A DNA stretch of 64,000 nt from Leguminivora glycinivorella (GCF_023078275.1 NC_062990.1:10059549-10123548), one strand, 5' to 3'; shown: positions 1 through 11,123, numbered from the stretch's first letter. The notes: generated by a model not told the origin, from the letters alone. Numbers and translations: made by a program.

Positions 1-60
1 TATGAATAAACTGACAAAGCGGCTTTATAGCAATCGACAAAGTGGGACGTTTTTCCTTGA
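1..60. repeat. Truncated end of a short inverted-repeat element
   Basis: The first bases match, almost identically, the right half of the complete inverted-repeat element at 60780-60925: both contain CTGACAAAGCGGCTT followed by CGACAAAGTGGGACGTTTT. The window edge cuts off the left arm. It is a non-coding, non-autonomous element. Confidence 0.7.
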
Positions 61-627
61 AAAATTGAGCAAAAAATTATATTAACTGTATTTTTCGAAA
101 ATGATTTTTTATGGTTATTGTTATTAACTTATAAGGAAATATTCTATATGTTATTTTATCTATAAGAAAAACTAGTTAAACTACATTTATGACTAGTGAT
201 GAATAGGAAAGTACTATCTGCGAAAATCTAAGTTTTTAACAGGAATTTACCTGTAACTGCACTTATCATTCAAGTGACGTCGGGAAAAAATCTCAATTAG
301 CACGTGTTCTGACGTCACAGATGTCAACAGCCGAGAGCGAATGGTATGCTTTCTGCGGGCCTATACCTGTTGGTTTACCCGTCAGGGCTCCCCAGTGACG
401 TCAATACTACTCAATATGTGCCGTTGTCAAACCTAAGAGCAAAAACGCTCTAACAGGTTACCTTTTCCTTGAAAAAGTCACACTGTGAGTCAGGTTCTGC
501 AAATCAAATAAGACGTGGGACCTTTTTTGTGGTCACTTCCTACTGCCTAGTAACAATTTCTCGTAATTGTTAATAAGAATAATAAGTCAGAAACTTCATT
601 ACAAAAGTTGACGTCTTTTTGATTTAA

Positions 628-822
628 TTAAAATTTTGAAAAAACCCTTGACTTAGTGGACCGACTTTCATGAAACATTGCAAAGAACTCTCCCGACCCG
701 ACTAATTCAGCTTTCAAACAAAAAAACTAAACCTAAATCGGTCCATCCATTCGGGAGCTACGCATGCCACAGATAGACACACAAACTTATAACACCCCGT
801 CGTTTTTGCGTCGGGGGTTAAA
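628..822 (-). repeat. Dispersed repeat family R1 (copy 1)
   Basis: One of four copies of a roughly 180-350 bp repeat (others at 2660-2840, 22092-22440 and 39503-39705). On the complementary strand it begins with CCCCGACGCAAAAACGACGG, runs through a TCTGT-rich stretch and ends at TTCAAAATTTTAATT. The copies differ mainly in the length of the TCTG/GGAC-rich microsatellite. No coding capacity is visible. The class is not certain. Confidence 0.7.
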
Positions 823-2655
823 ATAGAATTTAAAGTCCATTTATTTTCTAATTTCCGCGAGACAACTGGATATCCTCAAGTTTTAAAGTTTTTGGCCTAA
901 ATTAAAGCATAAAAACATACCACGTAAAGCAAATTTACAAAATTATAATTTAAATTCGGTAGAATAGGGTTCTTATTCTTTTAAAATAAGAACCGCATTA
1001 TCAGAATTTATTTTCTAGGTGGAGTATAAGAACCATATTTATTAGTGTTCAGAGCAATATTGGATTTTCGCACCTGACTCTTTATACCTACCTGCTGAAA
1101 CTTATCCTTACTTTTTCGTAAAAAATAAAACTAGTATAAAAAAACCATATTTAAGTAAAAGCCACATAATGTGTTATATACAATTAAGGGACACATTTTG
1201 GTCTCTTAAATGATACGCCCTTAAACTTTTTAAAATTTGGATCCACTTTTTTATAATATGAATAATAATTATAAAAAAAAACTTAATTAGAAATAATTTA
1301 TATTAATATTATTATTTATACGATTATTATGAGATCAAAACTCAACCTAATAAATTCGAAAATGAATCATCTTTATATTTTATTTGTTCCTTCCTCTAAA
1401 TACCAATAATATTTGAAACTTTCCTAGAAAAATCTTTTAAAACGGGGAATCCACAAAATAATCACCCAATTTCAAAATCCAAAACATAGTACTTAACGAT
1501 TATTATGTATAATCTAACATCAACTCTAAAATGAATTCCGTACAATTCCAAATCTAATGACATATGTTATTAGTAAACGAGCTAATTTAAATCAAATTTC
1601 AACGAGTATTAAGTAAAATTTCCTACAAATATATGACTTAATCGCTACAGTATTCCAAATATGTCATTTTCATCTTTAAACTCGACAACAGTTAGAGTCT
1701 AATATCGACTGTGACAACTCCGTTACTCGACAGCCGATCGATTTCACACACGCGCAATGAAAACTTGCCATTCATGTACAAAAATCATCTGTTGCACCGC
1801 TACAGCTCAGTCAGCCACAAGTCGGGAACGCGGATACGCGGCCGCCATTTTCTTTTTCAATTTTTTTTCGAACGCACCCCTGTAAGTACTTGAACGTGTC
1901 CTTTGCGGATTGCTAAAAAAATGTGTTTTTAAATAAAACTGGATTTGATGTAAGTAGTAATTGGCATGTTAAGAGGTATTTTTGAATAGAATAGTAGGTT
2001 ATTTGCTATTAAAATAATTTTTTGATTAATATTGAGCACGATTTATCTTATTCTGAGTAAAATTTGTTTCGATTCAATTGAATAATAATGATATAAGCAA
2101 CGTTTATGGAGGTTATGATTTTCGCGCGTATCTGAGAGACGCACTGCGTGTTTCTGATATTTATTTATGTTGAAATTTGAGATATTAAAAGGAATTTGAT
2201 TGTATGGATATTAAATGTTGTATTTTATTCTTGATCATGTTGGTTCTATAGTTTTTTTGCAAAGCTATGAATGTTTGCCACAAGTGTCGCAACAGTAGGT
2301 TGTACCTTAATCGTACAGTTAAAAAATATTTTTCCAGTGTTTATTATTTAAAAAAAAACTTTTTACGACCTATTTGAACACATCTTATTAAAAACAGATT
2401 AATACAAGTAAAATTGTCACTTACTTCCATACAACATGATTACATGCAATAATAATTATGAATAACATGATAATTAACCGCGAGTTAAGATAAGAATTGC
2501 ATCATAATAAAATTGTTACTAGACTAATTACATTAACAATAGGTACAAACATTCTTACAATTTTAATATCATAACTTCCTTGAGACAATAACGTAATTAC
2601 CATTAAAACCTGACACTACCATGAGCTATTGATGGTTTTATAAATACTACATAGC
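823..2655. other. AT-rich DNA with one weak candidate non-coding exon
   Basis: No protein-coding gene is recognised. At about 1700-1880 there is a locally GC-richer stretch containing GCTCAGTCAG, an arthropod initiator-like sequence, at 1805-1814. It ends in a good splice donor, CCCCT|GTAAGT, at 1880-1881. This could be a promoter and 5' untranslated exon of a gene on the + strand, for example of GCH1 13 kb downstream. The link is pure inference. The small open frame across it has no recognisable homology. Confidence 0.2.
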
Positions 2656-2659
2656 GTGA

Positions 2660-2840
2660 ACGTCGGTCAATTAAAATTTCGAAAAACCCCCCGAGATAGT
2701 GGACCGATTTTCATGAAACATGGTTAAGAACACTCCCGACTAATTCAGCTTTCAAACAATAAAATAAATCTAAATCGGTTCATCCGTTAGGGAGCTAAAA
2801 TTCCACAGACAGACAGACACGTCAAACTTATAATACCCCG
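2660..2840 (-). repeat. Dispersed repeat family R1 (copy 2)
   Basis: Second copy of the repeat described at 628-822, in the same orientation. It starts at AATTAAAATTTCG and ends near CCCGTTACGG, with a short CAGA-rich core in place of the long microsatellite seen in the 22.1-kb copy. Confidence 0.7.
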
Positions 2841-3038
2841 TTACGGTTACTTCCAAGAACCAAATATTAGATACATTTTTCGTGATGTATAATGGAAATT
2901 GTTATAAAAAGTTTGATAAAGACCTTCAAATACACATAAGGCATAAAAGCCCTCTTTTGTAGGAAAGACACATATTTAAATGGAATTATTTTTTTTACTA
3001 TTAGAAAGAAATACATACAACTTTTTTTTTGTTATTAA

Positions 3039-3184
3039 GGTGTACTCGGGTAATTCCGAACGTCGAAAACCGTCGGTAAATTCCGAAACGGGACCCTTAT
3101 TACTATGGAATCACGGGTGATTATCATTTGAATTTCGGAATTTTCCGACGGTTTTTGACGTACGGAATTACCCGAGTACACCTT
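3039..3184. repeat. Short inverted-repeat element (MITE-like)
   Basis: The ends are inverted copies of each other: AAGGTGTACTCGGGTAATTC on the left and its complement on the right. A further inner pairing around CGTCGGTAAATTCCG gives arms of nearly 60 bp with mismatches. It is about 146 bp long with no coding capacity. Confidence 0.75.
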
Positions 3185-3582
3185 AATTGTACAAAATACA
3201 TTATCTATAGATACATTGCAAAATGAAAATATTATTGAACTTGAGAGCTTTAACAAATAAAACATAATAACCCAAAGCGCCAAAGTGAAAAATATTTGAA
3301 TAACTGTTATTTTATAGTAGACACTCGTATCGTAGTACCTAGTAGGTCCATAAAATATTTATGGACAAAAAAACTACATGAAAGAAAAACAGAGACAGTG
3401 ATCACTTTTTCTCTCGAATACCTATGTAACTTACTTCTGTTTTTAATGAATACAGTTTAACAAAAATAGATACGAGGTGAAATTTTTTTTGATTTCCAAC
3501 GACTTAGTAAAAAAAATATGAAGGAGGATTAAATACAATAGTTATAATGTAGTAGCGTCACGCAATGTGACGCTCTATTTTT

Positions 3583-4036
3583 AGGGTTCCGTAGTCAACT
3601 AGGAACCCTTATAGTTTCGCCATTTCTGTCTGTCCGTCCGTCTGTCCGTCCGCGGATAATCTCAGTGGCCGTTAGCACTAGAAATCTGAAATTTGGTACC
3701 AATATGTATATCAATTACGCCCACGAAGTGGTAAAATAAAAAGTGGAAAAAAATGTTTTACCCCCCCTACATGTACAGTGGAGACTGATTATTTTTTTCA
3801 TTCCAACCCCAACGTGTGATATATTGATGGATAAGTATTTAAAAATAAATAGGGGTTTACTAAAATCGTTTTTTGATAATATTAATATTTTCGGAAATAA
3901 TCGCTCCTATAGGGAAAAAAAGTGTGTCCCCCCTCTAACTTTTGAACTATAATTTTATTATGTTTAAAAAATATGAAAAAAATCACAAAAGTAGAAATTT
4001 ATAAAGACTCCCGACACGCTCTTGGCCGGTTTTTTA
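3583..4036 (+). repeat. Dispersed repeat family R2 (copy 1)
   Basis: A 450-bp repeat beginning TTAGGGTTCCGTAGTCAACT, with a GTCC microsatellite near its 5' end, and ending in CGACACGCTCTTGGCCGGTT. A longer copy lies at 19957-20570, where its insertion boundaries can be seen against an empty site. No protein is encoded. A related family with the same GGTTCCGTA and ACCGGCC end motifs occupies 34829-35668. Confidence 0.75.
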
Positions 4037-4364
4037 TTCCTGTGACAATATACAATATTTATTTATGAGATATCGGTAAACATATTCAACTATTCATGTA
4101 AAACTAACGTAGTCCCTTCAGAAATTCAACCGTTATTCGAGACTTTTATCGGGCAGATATCTCCTGTCATGAACGCCGAACTTTTACTTTTAGAAACGTT
4201 ACGTTTTATAACGTTTGTCACGGTCTGTTTTAAAGTTATCCAGATTATTTCAAATGACCCACGTTACAATTGACCCTAGTATCCTTAAGTGTCCAATATC
4301 GGGCTTATTAAGTAACGCAAATAACACCACCATCCAATTTAAGGCACCCAATTTAAAATAGTAC

Positions 4365-4484
4365 TGTAAAAGTATAGGGAGCATATCAATCAAACTACAA
4401 GATCGAGCAATGACTGATTCTTTATTTCTAAAGACGGGTAGATCACACCAATACAGTTTCGCTATATACCCACATAATATGACA
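4365..4484 (-). repeat. 3' LTR of the Gypsy-type element
   Basis: Identical to the 5' LTR over all 120 bases and bordered outside by AGTAC. On the minus strand it directly follows a purine run. Confidence 0.92.
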
Positions 4485-4496
4485 TCTTCCTTCTTC
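4485..4496 (-). other. Polypurine tract of the Gypsy-type element
   Basis: On the minus strand the bases immediately before the 3' LTR read GAAGAAGGAAGA, an uninterrupted purine run in the expected place for plus-strand priming. Confidence 0.85.
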
Positions 4497-5258
4497 AAAA
4501 ATAACAAAATAAATAGGTATATGATTATACAATTCGATCGACAAAAGTACAAATCATGAGCCATTCGGCATGCATTTATTTTTTATATAATGACTCTTAA
4601 TGTAACGATGTATAATTACAAATTTTTAAATAACATATCAGACTTCAAAATTAAAAGTTATTTTAGCAGTAGGTATATCTCTAAACAACAATACCTTCGT
4701 TATTTAACAGAGCTAACATGACATTCAAAATAGTGGCATATTCATTTAAACAATGGTTGGTATGATAACGATTCCATGAATTTTCTGCAATACTTTTTCA
4801 CTGAGTAAAGAGTACCAGGTACAAAATTACAAGATAATAGTTCGCTTCTATAGAATACATGTTGATTATAATTACTTATTAACATAATCACAGTATCGTG
4901 CATTAAACATGCTTAAATTTATTTTATTATTATATTTTTACAACAAGTGTGCTTATTTTACTACATATATTTTTATCTACGACCCTAATTGTTCATGCAT
5001 AAATAATACCTACTTATGATTGAATTAACACATATTTCATTTCTTTTTTTTTTTTACAAAGTTCAAGCAATATAATTTAATGTAGATATAATTGACGCTA
5101 AATAACTCATGCAACAAATAAATAATTCACAATTTATTATATGTTAAGTAACATGTAGTAAGTAGGCAAGTATCATTATTTATTTACAATTTTATGTGTT
5201 TATTATACATCCAATTTTCTACATCCTTGATGGAGCACCGATTTAAGTAGGTATGTTG
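4497..5258 (-). other. 3' non-coding part of the Gypsy-type element
   Basis: About 760 bp of AT-rich DNA between the pol stop codon and the polypurine tract. No envelope-like reading frame with a signal peptide or furin site is visible. It is most likely an untranslated or decayed region. Confidence 0.5.
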
Positions 5259-7088
5259 TCATATCCAGTCTCCCAATCTATCTGGAGCCCTCACTATCCT
5301 GCCGGAACGAGTAACAATATTATTACCGGGATTAGGTACAGTGTTGTTTACATTCGGGGCAATATCAGTGGCGCTTGATAACGGGGACGGCGTTACGTCA
5401 TCTAAGTCAAAGAATAAGTCCACATCAGGCGAGTCATTTCTCTGTGGCGAGTCACTAATAATATGCCTACGATTTCTCACTATTTCGTTACCGTTTACTA
5501 ATTTAATTTTATAACTACGTGGGCCTAACACCTTTGATATGGTCCCCGATGACCAACCTTTTTTATTCGGGTCCATTAAAACTTTAACTTTATCGGCCAC
5601 TGATAAAACGGGAAGGTTTTTCGCGTTGCGATCATAATATTTTTTCTGTATGTGCTTTTTATAAGCCAATTTGTTTTTTACGAAATTTTGAATTTTTGGT
5701 TTTAACAATTTAGGAGAGATTGGAATTATGCTTCTCATTTTCCTACTTTGCAGCAATTGAGCTGGCGATGCCAAATCATTTGCTAAAGGCGTGTTTAGAT
5801 ATTCTAGAAGCCCTAGTCTGTAATCAGTGCGATTTTCATTTGTTTTGATCATAATACTCTTAACGGTCTGTATTGTTCTCTCTATCTGTCCGTTAGACTG
5901 TGCGTATCTCGGAGACGACATTTTATGAGTGAACTGCCACTCATCAGCAAACCTTTTGAAACTTGAGGACGTAAACTGCGGTCCCCCGTCTGACATAACT
6001 ACTCTAGGAATCCCTTGGCGGCAAAATATATTTTTAAGGGATGATATTACATGTTCAGACGTCGTTGATGATAACTTACTGATTTCTATGAACTTGCTGT
6101 AATAGTCAACTAATAATAAATAATCGACCCCATGTAATTGAAATAAATCTACGCCTAATTTTGCCCAAGGTTCATCTGGAATTTCATGCGGAATTAACTC
6201 TTCTTTTTGATTATTTTTTCTGTGCGACAGACAGATATTACAGTTATTTATTAAATTATCTATTTCATTATTAATGCACGGCCAAAACATTATTTCCCTC
6301 GCTCGTAATTTACATTTTTCCTTACCCATGTGTCCTATATGAATTTTATTTAACATATCTTTCCTTAGAGACTTAGGAATCACTATTCTATCCCCTTTCC
6401 AAACTAAACCTTGTGCTACAGTTAACTCATCCCTATAAGTCCAATACGGCCTAAGTACCTCTAATAAGTCTTTTCTATCATTAGGCCATCCTTTTAAGAT
6501 ACATTTTCGTAAGTGAACCAGCTCGTCGTCGGTGTCAGTTTGTTTTTGTAGGTTGAGGAACTGGTGGTCCGTGAAGTGGTCGTCGACGAGGTCGGCCAGC
6601 GCGCGCTGCACCGCGCACACCTCGTCGTGCAGCGCCTCGTGCTCGCCTCCCGTCCCCGCGCCCGCGTGCTCGGGGTGAGCCGGCTCGTATGCGCGTGACA
6701 GCGTGTCCGCTATGTATAGATGTTTACCCGGCTTATATACCAATTTGAACGTATAACGCTGTAACCTTAATAACATTCTTTGAAGACGAGATGGTGAGTC
6801 TACTATAGGCTTTTTAATTATACTTATCAATGGTTTGTGATCGGTCTCAATCGTTATGTCCGATCTCCCATATATATATGGATAAAAACGCTCACACGCG
6901 AACAGACAAGCGTACAACTCCTTTTCAATCTGCGCATACCGTTGTTCCGTTTTAGTTAAGGACTTGGAGGCATAGCACACAGGGAGGTTATTCTGCAACA
7001 AACAACACCCAAGGCCACTTTTGCTTGCATCTACTGAAATAGTTATCGGCTGATGCATGCTATAATATTGTAATACCGGTTTTTTCAT
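5259..7088 (-). CDS. Gypsy-type RNase H and integrase (pol, second part)
   Basis: A 609-codon frame. RNase H occupies about residues 10-130 (acidic residues D20, E57 and D83 in VDAS, EKELYA and ETDHKPL). An H-H-C-C zinc-binding region follows (H250, H253, C283, C286), then the integrase core with D314, D367 and E403; the 35-residue gap between the last two fits the D,D35E family. The C-terminal part (about 490-560) is a basic, chromodomain-less tail. The frame is open throughout, but upstream pol is truncated and frame-shifted, so no complete polyprotein can be made. Residues about 136-172 are encoded by unusually GC-rich DNA (roughly 6572-6690) between RNase H and integrase. Confidence 0.92.
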   Translation of the reverse strand: MKKPVLQYYSMHQPITISVDASKSGLGCCLLQNNLPVCYASKSLTKTEQRYAQIEKELYACLFACERFYPYIYGRSDITIETDHKPLISIIKKPIVDSPSRLQRMLLRLQRYTFKLVYKPGKHLYIADTLSRAYEPAHPEHAGAGTGGEHEALHDEVCAVQRALADLVDDHFTDHQFLNLQKQTDTDDELVHLRKCILKGWPNDRKDLLEVLRPYWTYRDELTVAQGLVWKGDRIVIPKSLRKDMLNKIHIGHMGKEKCKLRAREIMFWPCINNEIDNLINNCNICLSHRKNNQKEELIPHEIPDEPWAKLGVDLFQLHGVDYLLLVDYYSKFIEISKLSSTTSEHVISSLKNIFCRQGIPRVVMSDGGPQFTSSSFKRFADEWQFTHKMSSPRYAQSNGQIERTIQTVKSIMIKTNENRTDYRLGLLEYLNTPLANDLASPAQLLQSRKMRSIIPISPKLLKPKIQNFVKNKLAYKKHIQKKYYDRNAKNLPVLSVADKVKVLMDPNKKGWSSGTISKVLGPRSYKIKLVNGNEIVRNRRHIISDSPQRNDSPDVDLFFDLDDVTPSPLSSATDIAPNVNNTVPNPGNNIVTRSGRIVRAPDRLGDWI

Positions 7089-7564
7089 TAAACATTCCTT
7101 AAGATCGTTAAAACATTTACTCTGGGGCTCGTCCCAATGCCACTCAATTTCTTTTTTAATAACTGCCTTAGTGGTTGTGTCTTATCTGACAAGTTCGGTA
7201 TAAACGTTCCTACGTACGTAATAAGACCTAAAAATCGTTCAATATCTTTCCTATTAGAAGGTGTAGGCATATTTTTTATTGCTGATATGTGTGAGTCATC
7301 CGGACTCAGGCCGTCCTTTGTTATGCGATGACCTAAATACTTTATCTCTTCCAACCCAAACCGACATTTATTTCTATTGAGCTTAAGGTTCACTTTCGCA
7401 CATCTTTCCAATACATTTTTTAACCTGAGATCATGCTCCTCCCTAGTACGACCATACACTAATAAATCATCTATGTACATACATACCCCTTCAAGGTCAT
7501 CTAAGTTTTCATATATCTTTTTGTGAAACACTTCGGACGCAGAACAGATGCCATATGCTTCCAT
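7088..7564 (-). pseudogene. Reverse transcriptase fragment (pol, first part)
   Basis: A 158-codon frame covering the C-terminal half of a Gypsy reverse transcriptase. It contains GICSASEVF (residues 5-13), the catalytic YIDD box (30-33) and YLGH, followed by the connection region. The N-terminal half of the domain, with the first catalytic aspartate, is absent, so the enzyme cannot be active. Near 7150-7160 the frame slips by one base in a run of A, and the last 19 or so residues are out-of-frame sequence. The correct frame continues in the 609-codon segment below. The slip could be a real mutation or a homopolymer error in the assembly. Confidence 0.85.
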
Positions 7565-7647
7565 CTCTGGTTTTTCTTCACTTGTTGATATTAACGTGAA
7601 CTTCTTGAACTTTCGTCTTCTAAATTAAACAATTTTTACCACTTTAA

Positions 7648-7659
7648 CCGGCTGCGCCA
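7648..7659 (-). other. Primer-binding site of the Gypsy-type element
   Basis: On the minus strand TGGCGCAGCCGG starts at the first base after the 5' LTR. It is complementary to a tRNA 3' end of the form CCGGCTGCG-CCA. From memory this matches insect serine tRNA, the primer used by the 17.6/297 group. The match to the generic CCA end is certain; the amino-acid assignment is less so. Confidence 0.8.
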
Positions 7660-7779
7660 TGTAAAAGTATAGGGAGCATATCAATCAAACTACAAGATCG
7701 AGCAATGACTGATTCTTTATTTCTAAAGACGGGTAGATCACACCAATACAGTTTCGCTATATACCCACATAATATGACA
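7660..7779 (-). repeat. 5' LTR of the Gypsy-type element
   Basis: A 120-bp terminal repeat identical to the one at 4365-4484. On the minus strand it starts TGTCATATTATG and ends CTTTTACA. It contains GGTATATAG, a possible TATA element, and an AATAAA signal, which is the usual order for a compact LTR. Confidence 0.92.
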
Positions 7780-7784
7780 AGTAC

Positions 7785-8039
7785 AACTATGTCATTTGTT
7801 ATTTTTAAAACAATTTTAGGGATCGCTACTGCACCGATAATCAAGGTTTCATTCAATTGTTTTTCTACCGTTTCAAATTTATTGATTTCCAATTTAATAA
7901 ATAAAATATATGACAAAGAAGTTAAATTGCTAGCTTTGAGAACTTGTTAAAAAAAAAAACAAACAAAAATTCTTTGGAGATATATTTCTATATTTTTTTA
8001 CGATATTTTTATATTAAAGGAAAAAATGGAAAAATTTAC
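7785..8039. other. AT-rich spacer
   Basis: A short spacer between the LTR element and the tRNA-like sequence. No gene or repeat is recognised. Confidence 0.4.
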
Positions 8040-8111
8040 GCTTCCGGCGGGACTTGAACCCGCATCATTTGCAATCCGTGCAAGGCTCTTAACCAATTGA
8101 GCTACGGAAGC
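8040..8111 (-). tRNA. tRNA-like sequence, probably a tRNA pseudogene or SINE head
   Basis: On the minus strand 72 bases fold as a cloverleaf: a perfect 7-bp acceptor stem (GCTTCCG with CGGAAGC), a 4-bp D stem (GCTC with GAGC), and a perfect 5-bp T stem (GCGGG with CCCGC) with loop TTCAAGT. The A box (TAGCTCAATTGG) and B box (GGTTCAAGTCC) of the internal polymerase III promoter are intact, and a T-run follows. The anticodon arm is poor: the best loop is ACGGATT, lacking the usual U at position 33, so no amino acid can be assigned. A decayed tRNA or a tRNA-derived repeat fits better than a working tRNA. Confidence 0.5.
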
Positions 8112-9355
8112 CGCGCCGGACATCGCAAATCTTTCCATGCCTTTCCTTATGTGTTTGTGTTTTTTTTTTACGATATACAAAACATCAGAAGACATTTGTT
8201 TTGCACCATGTACAGTTTTTATTAAGTGGTGACAGAAAATTCCGTTAATTATTTACTATCATCCTGTTACCTGTTATCATCCTGTACCATACGTATTGTG
8301 ACAAATAAACAAATTCTATGTTATTCTACTCTATTATATGTTATAGCAGTCATAAAGATGCCACTCAAAATTAATTACAAAGCCTGATTGGCTACAAAAA
8401 AATAGTAATGTCTTTTATCTAACTCAACCAAGCTAAATTTATCTACATCCTACCTTCGAATATTTAGCTATAAAGCTCTTTTTTTCATGTTTCCTTGATA
8501 GTACTATTAAAACGCATTCTTAGAAATTAAATAAATAAAACAAGTCAAAAACTACTAATTGTATTTGTCCCTATTACCATGATAATTTTGTTAAATCCTA
8601 CAGCGTTTACAAGGATTTTTTTTTTTTGTTAAGAAATCCGTGACTTAGCTTTAGCAAAAGTGATTATTTCTGAAAAAATGTTTTTCGATAGCTTAAAAGT
8701 CCGACATAAATTCTTACATTTTTGAGCGCTGACGCTGAATGAAGCCTATATCCTGATATTGTTTACATTCATTAAACTGCGACTCTACCGACTTTAAAAC
8801 TATTGGACACTAGTTAAAAGTAAAAATATTGCAGTTAGGACCTTATAGTCCAATAGGTTTTAAGGACAAGCGTTCTCTTTTGAGACAAGGACACCCCGCT
8901 CGTTAGAACTTGGGTTTTTAATTACACCCAATAACACTATGGACTTTAAACTGGTTTAATAAGAGTTATTTTTGCATTTTTTGTTATGTAGAACAAAGTT
9001 ATATGACCCTAGCGTACCGTCGTACTTTGACACCTAGTGCTTAAGTTTCATATGTTTGAAGGTTATAATGTCCTTATTTAGAGCAAAGTAGATTTTAATT
9101 TTTAATTTGATGATTATGATGATGATCTCCTGTTATCCCCCATCAGAGATAAAGTGCTCTCAGACGGGATTTCCATTCTTCGCGGTACAGATTTTTACTT
9201 TTTTAATTTTTAGTTTTTGACGATAACAAACGACTACAAAGACTAAATTGCATTTGTATTTTTTGTAATCTTCCAGTAGTAATGGTGGCTTTTTTTAACA
9301 TTAAATACATTTTGACAGTCATCTACTTTATAATGTATGAGGTGACAAATATTAA
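8112..9355. other. AT-rich DNA, no feature recognised
   Basis: About 1.2 kb without a supported gene, splice-flanked exon or clear repeat boundary. Confidence 0.4.
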
Positions 9356-9630
9356 GGCATTTTCAGAATTTGGGACCCCCCAATTAGCGTAAGTCGTTAA
9401 CAAAAATTAACTCACTGTCAGTTTTGTGACGATAATTAAGCATGAAAAATCAACAAAAATATTGTTTTTGTGTTAATTGCATAAACTTTAAGCGATAATC
9501 TACATTCAGAATGTGAAAAAAGTAAATTTTTAGACAGATTTTATGCTTGATTGTCGTCACAAAACTGACAGCGAGTTAATTTTTGTTAACAATTTACGCT
9601 AATCGGGGGGACCCAAATTCTGAAAATGCC
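9356..9630. repeat. Inverted-repeat element (MITE-like), 275 bp
   Basis: Arms of roughly 80 bp pair with few mismatches. The left arm starts GGCATTTTCAGAATTTGGG and contains TTAACTCACTGTCAGTTTTG; the right arm carries the complements and ends CTGAAAATGCC. The interior is AT-rich and non-coding. Confidence 0.8.
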
Positions 9631-11123
9631 CGTTAACGACATTTTCATACTAAGATGTCCATATCATTTATAGTCTTACTCTTACACGTTGTCATCGCAC
9701 AATAATAACAAACTTCAACAATCAGAGTATCCCACAAGAATGTTTCGAGTAATTCCATCTAACCTTGTGGTTTATCTGTGATAAAAACCAATAATTTACA
9801 CTATTCACGCAAGAAAAGGCAAAATAACCAATAAAAACTCAATAACTTTACTAAGTTCATCACAAAAAACCGCAAAACACCATAACAATACCCAATATCA
9901 TATTTGACATTTGCGTTTTACGTCAAACAATGATTATTTAACCGAGACCAACATTTTTTGCTACAATCATTCAATCATCTTTTTCCATTCAATTCGTCTT
10001 TTTCCATTCATCATTTTCGTACAAAGTTATAAATGCAGTTGATAGTGGCGCTCTCTTGTAAGTTGGCCTTATACTTTGTACGGGATAAAATAAGTTCCAT
10101 AGTTGACGAACTGCAAATTGATTTGTGGTGTGTTCAATTATTCAACAATCAAATGATGGACGTTTTTCACGGGAAAATACTGATTCGTCTGACATTGTTT
10201 TGATTTGAATTTATCTGGTTTTCAAACGTATATAATTTGAATAGTATTTAATATAAATTTATTGATATAAAAACACAAAAATAATACTGTAGAAACGCCT
10301 ACAGTATTATTTTGTTTTTAAGGCTTAGATTAGAACATACCTACTTAATATTCTAATTCAAAGCTTAATTAGAATTCTAATTGGATCAGGATTCCAAATA
10401 GTCTCATATTTTAAGCTTTTTACGATCTGGTGAATTGTTTTAAAAACGACTAAAACTATATCAGACTTTTTTCATTTTATTAGAGCAAGTTAAAAACAAG
10501 CATGTTGCTAATGATTCAAACTCGATCAAACTTTTTATTATTTATCTTTTATATGAGCTTAATGTTGAACGTAACAGAGAGAAACTATCTGAATGACAGG
10601 CATTTTTCCGAGCCTTGATTTGAGATTTTCATTAAACTAAAAGCGTAAAAAATAAAATGTACTTATTTGTTTTTCCATTAAGTATTTTATCTCTCAATAT
10701 ATTCATTAAAAATAATGTGGTCTATGGTCATTTCATATGTTTTTAAATGGATTAATTAACTCAGAATCCGCGTTAAAATTAAAAGTAAAAGTGGACTAGT
10801 CCACTTTCGATGCTTTCTTTTTACCTCGTTTTGTTAACACAAACAATTTAATGTCGCTCACTTTTATGCAGATCGAAAAGAAAACTTAAAACAAATATTT
10901 TTTCTGTAATATTATACTACCGATTTTTATTCTTAGTTAATTTCTCTCTTACACGTTATACGAACTGTAAACGTAACTAGTTACACTTTTTAAAAAGATA
11001 AGTATAAAAAAAAGTTAAATTCACGATTTTCTAATTCCATAAAAGAGTATGGGACCTTTCTTTATAAAATAAGTACCTACTTTACAAAAATGTATTATCA
11101 CAAACAAAGGAAACGAAAACTAT
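9631..11123. other. AT-rich DNA, no feature recognised
   Basis: About 1.5 kb of sequence with many homopolymers and no supported gene. Confidence 0.4.

Larger units (their letters stand above)
4365..7779 (-). mobile_element. Internally deleted Gypsy/Ty3-type LTR retrotransposon
   Basis: A 3415-bp element read on the minus strand. Two 120-bp direct repeats, identical at every position, bound it (4365-4484 and 7660-7779). Each starts TGT and ends ACA, and the element is flanked by the 5-bp target duplication AGTAC (4360-4364 and 7780-7784). A primer-binding site follows the 5' LTR and a purine tract precedes the 3' LTR. Between them lies pol from the middle of reverse transcriptase through RNase H and integrase. 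Gag, protease and the first part of reverse transcriptase are missing: the leader runs almost directly into the reverse-transcriptase fragment. Identical LTRs suggest a recent insertion, so the deletion probably existed in the inserted copy, which must then have been mobilised in trans (inference). Confidence 0.93.
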
